This document shows, piece after piece, positions 21,150-29,091 of a stretch of DNA of 29,091 nucleotides. Position numbers and translations under genes: made by a program. The number at the start of each line of letters is the position of its first letter. The first letter of the stretch is position 1. Source of the DNA: Ophiothrix spiculata. Lineage: Eukaryota; Echinodermata; Ophiuroidea; Amphilepidida; Ophiotrichidae. The stretch lies in NCBI GenBank assembly GCA_000969725.1, contig JXSR01S073477.1; one strand, written 5' to 3'. The notes below the pieces were generated by a model. It was not told the origin of the DNA and made no database searches. It saw only the letters and a list, made by a program, of their open reading frames with translations.

Positions 21150-22160
21150 TCTCCCATATAAATACATGCGTTAGCAGGATAACCAGTACGCTTGATTGTT
21201 GCTTACAGATTTTCAAGTCTAAAGAGGATAGATCCATTGTTCCATTTACAAACACTTTTTGGAAACTACCTCTTGTACTTCAAGGAGTCGATCGAAATCC
21301 CAGACCGCCGCCCCGGTCGGAGATCTCTCAATACTTTTGCATTCCCTGGATAACACAGGACGTCTCCGGAAAAGTGTCTCACATTATTACAACCTGTAGA
21401 TATTCGTGATCAAAATGGCACATTTTTTTACTTTCAACAACGAATGAATCACCTCGCTAAATGCCCTCCAAACCCACACTACCACACCCTCCCACGTGTT
21501 TTATAAATACCCGCCAGCAGTGCTAATATTGTAAAACACGCCAAAGTTTACATTTACTGTGAGTTATTTAAATAGATACTTCTAATTTTCCGGAAGTTTT
21601 TAACAACATATAAAAGTTATTTTAAACCGGAATTAGGCCTATGTTTTACCACTTCTTTTTATAAATAACCCGAGTATGCACCTTTTTGTCCCTATAACTA
21701 TACCAAGTGGACACATATATTTCAAAACAGAAAAAGCTAAACAAAACCTTAATGGTCCTTCATGCTTATGGTAAAGGAAACGACAAAGCAGCTACCTGAT
21801 TTGTGCGGGATACAATGGTAAAAGATGCAAAACTTATTAAAAATCAGCATGGAACATTAGGTTTCAAAAAAATCATAACGAGGTGTTTCAAAAGCGTTAG
21901 TATCAGAACGTGTTAGAAAGATGCCGTGGAGAACCGTAAGTTTGCAAATTGATTGAATTGAACGTTATTAAAGTTAACATTGCAAATTCTCCAATGGCGT
22001 ATGCCTAGTTGTTGTCTTGTGCAAGGCTCACAATTTCCCATTTTATGTTTTGGTTATGTCTTTGAGGAAGCAAAGTAAGTCAACTAACTTGATTTACTTT
22101 TTAATATAATTTTATTATGTTTGTGTCTTTTTAAAATAAAAGAAATGTTTGCGGGAAGTG
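21150..22160. other. Gene-free stretch between minisatellite and right arm
   Basis: A plus-strand opening (21110-21409) begins in the GGGGTGACTTT copy. It has a slightly GC-rich, proline/arginine-containing part near 21290-21330 but no recognisable motif. Beyond it the sequence is AT-rich apart from the promoter-like motif at 21490. Confidence 0.4.
21484..21509 (+). promoter_or_regulatory. Possible TATA promoter with E-box
   Basis: CACACCCTCC is followed by CACGTG (21493-21498) and then TATAAATA (21502-21509). This is a CACCC-box, E-box and TATA arrangement in otherwise unstructured DNA. No downstream coding sequence supports it, so it may be chance. Confidence 0.2.
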
Positions 22161-22527
22161 CCAATTGAAATTGTTTCATAATTGCTTAGTTTGTAACCTT
22201 AAAAACGCTTCAACGGCCATATATATTGCCAATCACATGGTTGTGTTCGAAATAGGCAACCAGCGCTTACATTAACTTTCGCCTTCTACTTTTCTTGCCG
22301 TTTAATAGCAAAGCAATTGAAGTCTAAGCCACATTATTGCACTATTCTATTATACACAATAGAATAGTAAAGTTCATTATTGAACTTTCTAATGAATTAA
22401 TTTAAAACTTTTAATTCAATAATCGACCTGTTAACTTCATTTTTGGTAGATATTGTAAAACCTTATTAAATTATATAATATATATAATTCAATACAACTG
22501 TATTAAATATACATCAATAAAATAGTA

Positions 22528-23169
22528 CACTCTTAGAAGGCCGGGATCAAATATACGAGTAGTTTTCCGGATCATTTTATTTTGATCCTTGAAGGGTCAC
22601 TTTTGATCCTTTTTCGGATCAATATATACAAATGGATCAAATTCACCAGGATCATTTTTGATCCGGTTTTAGGATCATTTTATTTTGATCCTTTTTAATT
22701 CCAATATCAAAGTTTTGATCCGTATTTCTGGATTACTTTGATACGGAAAGGATGAGCTTATTTTTGATACCGCGTTTGGATCTAACGTGATCTTTTGTCT
22801 CATATTTCAGTACATCCCATATCCACTACATAGCCGGGAATGTATACAATTGTATAAATACGATGATTTCACCACACTTGTCAACTGCCTGTACCGTGGC
22901 CGAGTGGTTAGAGCGATGGTCTCGTAATTACATGGTGTACGTGCGGCGTGGCAGCTAGCGTGGGTTCAAACCCTGCTAGGGTCACTTCAGTGAGATATTT
23001 TTAGGCAGATCTTTTTATAAGAAATATTTGATCCTTTTTCCGGATCAAGAATTGTGATCCTTATTTTTGGATCACTTTGATCCTTAAAGGGTAAGCTCAT
23101 ATTTGATACCTAAAAAGGATCAAAATTGATCCTTTTTGTCTCATATTTGATCCTTGCTTTCTAAGAGTG
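22528..23169. mobile_element. 642-bp MITE with GATCC-type inverted subrepeats and a tRNA-like insert
   Basis: The terminal inverted repeats are CACTCTTAGAAGG and CTTTCTAAGAGTG (12 of 13 paired), flanked by TA at 22526-22527 and 23170-23171. The left arm of the inverted duplication has the empty site with a single TA (about 14104), which confirms the borders. The body is built from alternating TTTGATCC and GGATCAAA modules, more than a dozen in both orientations on either side of the tRNA-like segment. There is no coding content, so it must be mobilised in trans. The superfamily is uncertain; TA targets suit Tc1/mariner-like transposases. Confidence 0.9.
22891..22985 (+). mobile_element. tRNA-like module inside the MITE
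   Basis: The A box TGGCCGAGTGGTTAGAGC (about 22897-22914), an anticodon-loop-like TCTCGTAAT, a long variable region and the B box TGGGTTCAAACCC (22961-22973) give a class II (serine-like) layout. The CGT triplet in the loop does not belong to serine, and the acceptor ends do not pair. It is either a SINE inserted into the MITE or a module that has become part of it. Confidence 0.65.
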
Positions 23170-23866
23170 TATCCTTTTCATCCAGACTAACATACCAGTA
23201 TGTCTTTACAACCAGATTACGTTCTTCCAGGCTATACCATATATATGTCAATCGCTTTATCGGGTCATTGAAGCTATCACCATCTTGAGACATTTCACCA
23301 TTGACAAAGTTGACACGTAAAATGGTGTTATTGGGTCGCGATATGATACTGAGACTACTTACTTAAGGAAATCTTGGCTTCTTCTATTTTGCTATTTTGA
23401 AACTGTCTACACTTGCAGGCAATCAGCTAGCGGCAAAATCCTTCTACTTTGCCTAAACGTGTCAAATAATCGGTTCAAATATGTCACTTAAACAAGTAAG
23501 ATACATTATTAATAGAAGCGCGTGGTAAAAGCTTATTCAAAACAGATAGAAACGAACCAACCTAAACTGACAACTTTTATTGCATAACGTTGGTTCTGTG
23601 AACTTAATAAATTATTGAGCCCATCTGTTCCTCGCATGAGCAGCTGAGTATGTCAGGTTCTGCCATAACTGATGCATTTCTCTATGTTTGTCATGACATA
23701 CGCAGATGAGTATTTTGCCTTTTCATTTCATTTCTTCATTTTTGATGTTCACGAAACTTCATTTAAACAAGTAATTGGAGCCAATTGTTAGTATAGGTAG
23801 TCGATGCTATAATAAAATATTAAACTCTTTTGAAATACCCTTAGTTACTAATTGCAGAGACAATCT

Positions 23867-23932
23867 ACCTAGGGAGCAATACAATGATAGGCAACGTGAA
23901 GTTATTTTAACGTGTCCTATTTTGATGGGCTC
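23867..23932 (+). other. Block with coding-like substitutions between the two arms
   Basis: The plus strand reads PREQYNDRQREVILTCPILMGS in pieces (PREQY, then QREVILTCPILMGS). The minus strand of the left arm at 13429-13497 gives PREQY and QREVILNCPILMGS. Of the few differences in the second part, four are synonymous and one is not, and there is one in-frame three-base indel. The VILTC pattern resembles an immunoglobulin-like strand, but that is weak. Neither copy is open for long. Neighbouring blocks show mostly non-synonymous changes. Confidence 0.2.
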
Positions 23933-24436
23933 TAAGGACCATTGGTAACATCGCTGGGGGGACACAACATTTGTGACTTGCTCCCACATAACTTGGACAA
24001 AGTCGCCAGAACACTTAAAGAGATATAGCCCAATAAACTTGTTACAAATCAATAGAAAACAAAGGATTTTTCAACCTAAATATCATTTTTGACATACAAA
24101 ACAATGAGCGATCCTGGAGTGTGATATATCATTGGAAAGCTTATAATTTTGCCATTTTAAATTTGGTAAAATTTGAAAAAGGGATTTGTGCGACTTTGTC
24201 CGGGTTTCGACAGAGCAGGTCACATTTATATATTGCACAGGGCCCTGCAATTGGCCAAATCATGTTGAAACAGTATGGAGTAGGTCGTTTTATTTGTTTG
24301 CTACTTTTCTTTTCAAATGAGCCACAAATTCTAAAAAATACCAAGAAATGTATATTATAACATGTTACTAACCTCAGTCGGACAATCATATACCCTCTAT
24401 GGAACCTTACGATAATTCGCAGATTTATTGACAGAG

Positions 24437-24890
24437 AATCATGCCACCACGCTGTAATGGTCTTCTCGTACCTCTACCAAAATCGCACATGCTTCGCCTG
24501 TAACGTCTTGAAAATTGGGCTTCTAAAATTGTTTTCATCTTAAACAGACAAAATGAATCTTTGCCTTCATTTGTTAAAACTCTCCACTAGCTTCCAGTAA
24601 AATAAAAAAATAATTACAAATTGTTGTTATATGTCTGCAAAGCAGTGCATGATCTTGCACCTATGCATATATCATATTGTTTAAAACATAATTTTTACCC
24701 TTTACGCTTCCAAACTATGGAATAATCTTCCAAAGACAATAAGGAACTCCAATTCTGTAAAACACCATTATTTCAAAACTAATTGTTTTCTTTATGTTTC
24801 TGTTAATATTGAATTGTTTTATATTGTTTTTGTACTTTTTATTGTAACTTTGTAAGCGCTCTGAGCATGTTGGAAATGACGCACTAAATA
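24437..24890 (+). mobile_element. CR1/L2-like LINE 3' end, 5'-truncated
   Basis: The frame reads CNGLLVPLPKSHMLRL, a stop, then RLENWASKIVFILNRQN and FVKTLH, a stop in place of the usual tryptophan, then LPVK. It resumes as YASKLWNNLPKTIRNSNSVK (about 24703-24762). This is the well-known reverse-transcriptase C-terminal order of CR1/L2-type LINEs (CN-LLYGLP, RLQ--QN-AA, LHWLPV, LWN-LP--IR). The tail GTAAGCGCTCTGAGCATG near 24853 matches the AGCGCTTTGAGCA-type 3' end of that group. It is dead, with several stops. The left arm lacks it. Confidence 0.8.
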
Positions 24891-25847
24891 CAGACTGTCC
24901 ACGAATGATTGATACCCGGCTATTGGATTTATTTGTGGACCAATAGGTACGGTTTTAGTCAAATCTTGTTGATTTTCAAATTAAACAAGTCTTTAAGTTT
25001 CTGAAGAATTTTGAATTTTTCAAATCGCATGTTCCTGTATGTAGGGTGTATTTTTCAATTTGTAATCAGAGAAATTATTGAACTTTTAATTAAAACTGAC
25101 TATACTGAAACCTTCTTTTACCTTTCCAAACTTAAAACGTGAAATACAATTTAAGAATAATTGACTGACTGTGACGGATATGAAGTTTGTTCTGGAGAAA
25201 GAAATAACGATTTTGGTCCGGTTACGCTTGAACAGCTTTACATAATGAAAGCTACAAATCATGTCAGATGGTACGCACCTAAGGGAAACCCACCTAGAAA
25301 CTTTACATTTGCCATTTCTAGTGACAACCGGAAGATAGTAATTTTGATGGGTATTACAGGTAATAACTCAATATTAGGACCAGTTTTTGTCATCGACGCG
25401 CGGTGGAATGTTGACATAATCAACAGAATTGTTATTCCTCAACTTGCCCGCCAATGTCCTGCACCATATCTGATTAAGACTTGCTATTCTGAGTAGGAAG
25501 AGATTCAGAAGTTGCAAGTCAATGCTTTTAGTAGATCATAGAAAATTGCAAAAGCAAGGAAAGAAGATCCGGAGTTGGTCAAGTTGTATTCATTAACTTT
25601 ACAAATTGGTAAGTGTGCATATTACAAGTACTATACCTGCATGATTATTTGTACAAAACCATGTTTGTATCGATTTTCAATTACCTCATCGCACAAATCA
25701 GTGAAGCATGATATTTTGATGAAACTTATGGAAAATGTAGAAGACTTATCCACTATTGTAGAAAAGTTGTTAGTTTTATAAAAAATTATGATTTAATATT
25801 TTTTCTGATTTTTTGAAACTGGGTATAAATCATTCGTGGACAGTCTG
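24891..25847 (+). mobile_element. Mariner/IS630-type element, 957 bp, with partial transposase
   Basis: The ends are CAGACTGTCCACGAATGATT and the matching inverted end (26 of 27 paired). They are flanked by TA at 24889-24890 and 25848-25849. It is inserted in the tail of the LINE. The plus-strand frame 25161-25496 reads NDFGPVTLEQLYIM, then VRWYAPKGNPPRNFTFAIS, then RKIVILMGITGNNSILGPVF, ending near VIPQLARQ. This is the stretch between the first and second catalytic aspartates of DDE transposases of this superfamily (W-P-G-PP, then K-V-G-ILGP). The helix-turn-helix region and the second and third catalytic acidic residues are missing. This is an internally deleted, non-autonomous copy. Confidence 0.85.
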
Positions 25848-25869
25848 TACTTGTTGTATGTATTTTATT

Positions 25870-26345
25870 TTACTTACAAAATCTCCTGTTTGGAAACCAT
25901 ACATATACTGTGAATCATTTGTTGATAAACGACTGATATTTACTCGTTTGAAAACAAAAAAAAAATCCTCAGATCAATTCTTTATCTTATCTGCATATCA
26001 AAGTATCTTCCTGCCTTGTGATTATTAATTAATTAGCAATTTAATAAAAGTATCTAATTATAAAGCATTCTCATTTTCTTTCATTCCACTTTACTAGATA
26101 ATGTGATTATGTTTCTTAATCTGAACAATAATCTCCCTTATTCTGTAACCAAATATAGGAATGAAACTCAAATATTCCTTACCGGATCCGTTTTAATAAA
26201 TAGCATCACAAGTAAGCTACAATTTGATACTATAGTTTAAAGATTATTTTCATACTATATAATTTGACGTTTCTCCTTTTTTAATACTCTTTAGCTGATC
26301 GATTTTTCATTTGAGTTTAGGGTAGGACTTCATTGATTAACTTCA
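25870..26345 (-). repeat. Right-arm block with repeat F (partner 12780-13190)
   Basis: On the minus strand it holds TATTTATTAAAACGGATC, a TATTTGGTTACAGAAT-like block and GATAATGTGATT-like landmarks in the same order as 12.93-13.14 kb. No gene is visible. Confidence 0.75.
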
Positions 26346-26634
26346 TGATTATGTTGTGTGGTATCGAATCAAATATACGTCTCTTGGTACTCAGAGACGT
26401 TTCGTTGATCATGATTGTTGGAATACGAAATATTTTTATTAGCATGTAAGTATCTTATTACTGCTTGATCTTTCTTAGGAGTACTACTACTGCATAATAT
26501 TAAGCAATCAATATAAAAAGGTAAAGGCAAGGAGACGGCCTGTATTTTACAAGTCGGAGTGCCCATCTCTCTTACGAAGCGTTTGGGCCAGACTTCGCAT
26601 TTTGTATAAACAGGGTGCATGTCCACAAATTAAA

Positions 26635-27631
26635 TGCATATTTTTAAATGTTAATATCTTTTAAACAAAGATTAGTATTACAACTCTAGACATCGATAGA
26701 GGTGAATTGTAGAATAATATTATTTTGGTACAAACCATTATGCAATCAGTAACCTTTTAAGATAGCAAGACGGTCTGAAAGTTCAAAGTGGTTTGGTTGA
26801 ACCACTGTGCCATACAGTGTTGACACTCTTCTGTCAGTTCACCATGACGACATGACGCCTCATACAGAATGGCTTTATTAGTTAACATTTTTAAAAAGAA
26901 TCATATCGCTCAAGACAAACAAACCCTGGCCCTTTCGCACTCATGATTTAAGTCCGCCCGAATACTTTTTTTGGGTTATCTGAAGGACAGTACATCTCGA
27001 CACCCCAGACTATTTCTGACCTGAAACAGAACATTGCCTGTAAAAACATGAAGATCAGGAAGAACACATGCACACACGTCCAGAACTCTGTCGTTAGAGT
27101 CGAAGAATGTTGAAATCTGCTTGGAGGCCATCTAGAACATAGTCTGAAATACCTGGCAGCTTAACCTTGATAAGAAGGAGGTAATTTGAAATGTCCCTGT
27201 GAGTGTATTAACTTTGAATGTTTGTCGCGTGGTAATGCTGTTGTGCGCCATTTAAAGATAAGCATAATGCTAGAGTTACGCTTTGACAAATGAAAAACAT
27301 CTTAACACTTAAGTGCATAAGGTGTTTTAGAATCCCTTTAGTGCACAAGGGGGTCCATATGGACCTGGATTTTGAACGCTTTAAAAACAATGTTCTCCAC
27401 ATTAATTATCTTTTAAATCTGTACACAGTGATACATCAACTCAATTAAATTCATATAAAACACACAAAAAATCCATCATTCCATTTCAAAATGGCGGCCA
27501 GATATCTAAATTGTTTCAAATTTTAATTTTTTCGAAAAATTTCCCGCCATAAATTGGAAATCTGTCTTCTCAAAACATTTAGTTACCATGCGAATCTTTG
27601 TTTTAAAGTTATAAGCATTTAAAAATGTGCA
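26635..27631 (+). mobile_element. Tc1/mariner-type remnant with decayed transposase C-terminus
   Basis: Inverted ends of about 39 bp start TGCATATTTTTAAATG on the left and, inverted, TGCACATTTTTAAATG on the right. Between 26840 and 27160 three frames together show the C-terminal half of a DDE transposase: HHDDMTPHTEW (the QDGATPHT motif with the second catalytic aspartate), then PWPFRTHDLSPPEYFFW (the third acidic position), then TPQTISDLKQNIA and LLGGHLEHSLKYL. A frameshift near 26975 and stops inside each frame show it is dead. The N-terminal half is not recognisable. The left arm lacks the element. A GC-richer 100 bp (26.52-26.63 kb) outside the left end may belong to it. Confidence 0.8.
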
Positions 27632-27833
27632 GCTATATATAGCCTTAGCCTAATTCGATAGTTTTTAGTTCTACTTGTCTCTTTTATTGAAGAAATCTCT
27701 AGCGTATACGGTTGCGTACCTTTGAAATACCACACAAAAAGATGGCCAGTTGCTTAATTCGATATTGCTGGTGCCCAAAAGGTACACCAAGTAGTTTGTG
27801 TACACTTGTCGTTCAAATCTAATTTCTTGTCAT

Positions 27834-27853
27834 TTATTATTATTATTATTATT
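27834..27853 (+). repeat. TTA microsatellite
   Basis: About seven perfect TTA/ATT units lie in right-arm sequence that has no left-arm match. Confidence 0.9.
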
Positions 27854-28340
27854 GTTTATTCTTCTATTTTGTTGTGGTAATAATATCAATATCATCTTGT
27901 ACGACAAAATGTGCAGCTATTGATAACCCCTACAAGTTTACCGACAGCAGCGTTCGGCGACCGACAAACAAAATATTGGTGTTGACTGTGCACGACTTCT
28001 GGCTACGAAACTGAAAAGATCCGCCAATTAAATATGCAAATTAGGCATTTTTTCTCTTTTAAGATATTGATTGCCATATACTGCAAAGTTAAAGTCACTT
28101 GCATTTTAATTTAAAAAACTACTAATATCGTATGCTCTTAGTTGAATTGTTTGTTTATTACAATATATGGTTCTTTGAAAAATATAGTATGCTGAAATCA
28201 TTGTGCACAATCTTTGTTGCATATTGACCAGAGGGCCACCGCATTATAGTTTTTATATCATGTGTCCATTACCTTTTACTAACAAGTTTTGTTTAACTTA
28301 CCCGAGAAGTTATTAAAGCTTGATGGAAACTGAGGATTTT

Positions 28341-28384
28341 GTTTGTCCCAGAATAAAATTGTGTTTGTCCAAGAATAAAATTGT
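28341..28384 (+). repeat. 22-bp tandem duplication
   Basis: Two units of GTTTGTCC[C/A]AGAATAAAA-type lie at 28341-28362 and 28363-28384. The left arm has no such duplication near 12.2 kb. Confidence 0.85.
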
Positions 28385-28639
28385 TTGTTTTGCAAAATAA
28401 TTTGGATTGCGTTACTTCAATATAAAGAATGAATAAGTGCAACACGGAGTGAAAAAGAAATTCGATTTTACCTGGGGATGTATCCAATGTACCCATTTTA
28501 TGAAGATCATGTCAAATCAGGTAATACCCTGTTTAACCCTTGTCCTCCTAAATTATTTTTTGTAACACGTCCTCCGAAGAGGGGGGTTGTTGCAACTCCC
28601 CCCTAATATTTTGAACGGAACCCTCTATGAACTTGGTTT

Positions 28640-29091
28640 TGCAATTAAAAGATAGGTATGATCATGCATGGGTATGATCCTCCCCATCCAACGATACCAA
28701 GATCATCAAAATCGGTCAAGGCGGTATGTAATTATGACGTCATAAAGTACCTTCGGATTGAAAAATCAGGCAAAATTGGATTATGGCAAAACTGGCCACC
28801 AAAATCAAAATTTTGCTATAAAAGTTCTAGAGTTTCATCAGGTTTTTTGCTAATTAAGAAGGGAAATTGTGATTCTAGGATGTCTTGTAAGTTTTGAGTC
28901 TTAAAGCATGCATAATTTATTTCAAAATGGCGACTTAAACATTTCCGGGACCCCAACTTTGACGGCCTACCCTAACAACACCTTGGGTGGTACCCCCTAT
29001 TTTTTGCATTAAAATGACCGCAAAGGATGTAAAAGAGATTAGCCAAATGCCTGGGACCGGTTGCCTTTGCGTTTTTATGAAGCGGGTAAAA
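28640..29091 (+). repeat. Dispersed repeat G, copy 2 (runs off the window)
   Basis: GACGGCCTACCC, ACACCTTGGGTGGTACCCC, GCATTAAAATGACCGC and TTTGCGTTTTTATGAAGCGG match 7.55-7.69 kb in order and orientation. It continues past the right edge. Confidence 0.6.

Larger units (their letters stand above)
22160..28535 (-). repeat. Large duplicated unit, copy 3 (right arm, inverted)
   Basis: This is the reverse-complement counterpart of 11.96-15.40 kb, lengthened by later insertions. Clear paired landmarks include TTACGCAACCGTAT (12553) with its complement near 27707, TTGACACGTTTAGGCAAAGT (about 13840) with about 23460, CATCAAAATAGGACA (about 13435) with about 23925, and TGAAGTTAACAGGTCGA (about 15089) with about 22440. 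Extra DNA is present at 22528-23169, about 24.4-25.85 kb, about 26.5-27.63 kb and about 27.77-28.0 kb. The last includes a TTA microsatellite at 27834-27853. Confidence 0.85.

Noticed and set aside
21110-21409. 99-codon plus-strand ORF after the minisatellite
   Set aside because: It begins within the GGGGTGACTTT repeat and has no motif I recognise. The proline/arginine patch alone does not support a gene.
22891-22985. Functional serine tRNA inside the MITE
   Set aside because: The anticodon-loop triplet CGT is not a serine anticodon, and the acceptor stem fails to pair.
1-29091. CRISPR array, prokaryotic operon or phage content
   Set aside because: No regularly spaced repeats with unique spacers, no ribosome-binding-site-led gene strings, and the element types are those of an animal genome.

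Overview
This window looks like nuclear DNA from an invertebrate animal. It is AT-rich (about two-thirds by eye), has no operon-like gene packing and no long open reading frame. It is dense with LINE 3' ends, Tc1/mariner-type elements, MITEs, tRNA-derived SINE heads and minisatellites. The LINE and mariner types, and the tRNA-headed SINEs, would fit a marine invertebrate such as an ambulacrarian, amphioxus or mollusc. I cannot fix the phylum. No intact protein-coding gene can be supported; nearly all short ORFs read as chance openings or transposon debris.

Region 1-11.9 kb: a LINE 3' fragment at the left edge; a 56-bp near-perfect palindrome at 1265-1320; a diverged direct duplication (about 2.45-3.1 kb against 7.8-8.5 kb); a 1,036-bp element with long terminal inverted repeats (4410-5445); a tRNA-like SINE head on the minus strand (6428-6512); a 304-bp Harbinger/PIF-like MITE (6623-6926); a dispersed repeat (about 7.2-7.7 kb) that recurs at the right edge; a second tRNA-like SINE (about 8.9-9.0 kb); and two adjacent degenerate arrays of opposite base character (10.54-11.12 kb).

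Region 11.9-28.5 kb: the dominant structure is a large, old, imperfect inverted duplication. Sequence from about 11.96 to 15.40 kb reappears reverse-complemented between about 28.53 and 22.16 kb. A third, direct copy with its middle deleted lies at 17.96-19.08 kb. The right arm was later lengthened by separate insertions: a 642-bp MITE carrying a tRNA-like module, a CR1/L2-like LINE 3' end, a 957-bp mariner-type element in that LINE's tail, and a roughly 1-kb Tc1/mariner remnant with a decayed transposase C-terminus. The left arm supplies the unoccupied site for each.

Between the arms lie a second copy of the long-TIR element (16582-17560, inverted relative to the first), a third SINE head, and a minisatellite hairpin (about 20.38-21.01 kb). 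The hairpin loop encodes a hydrophobic segment on the minus strand. One possible host exon (16059-16269) and one possible TATA promoter (about 21.49-21.51 kb) are offered at low confidence. No genes can be seen working together; the interest here is repeat architecture and insertion history.
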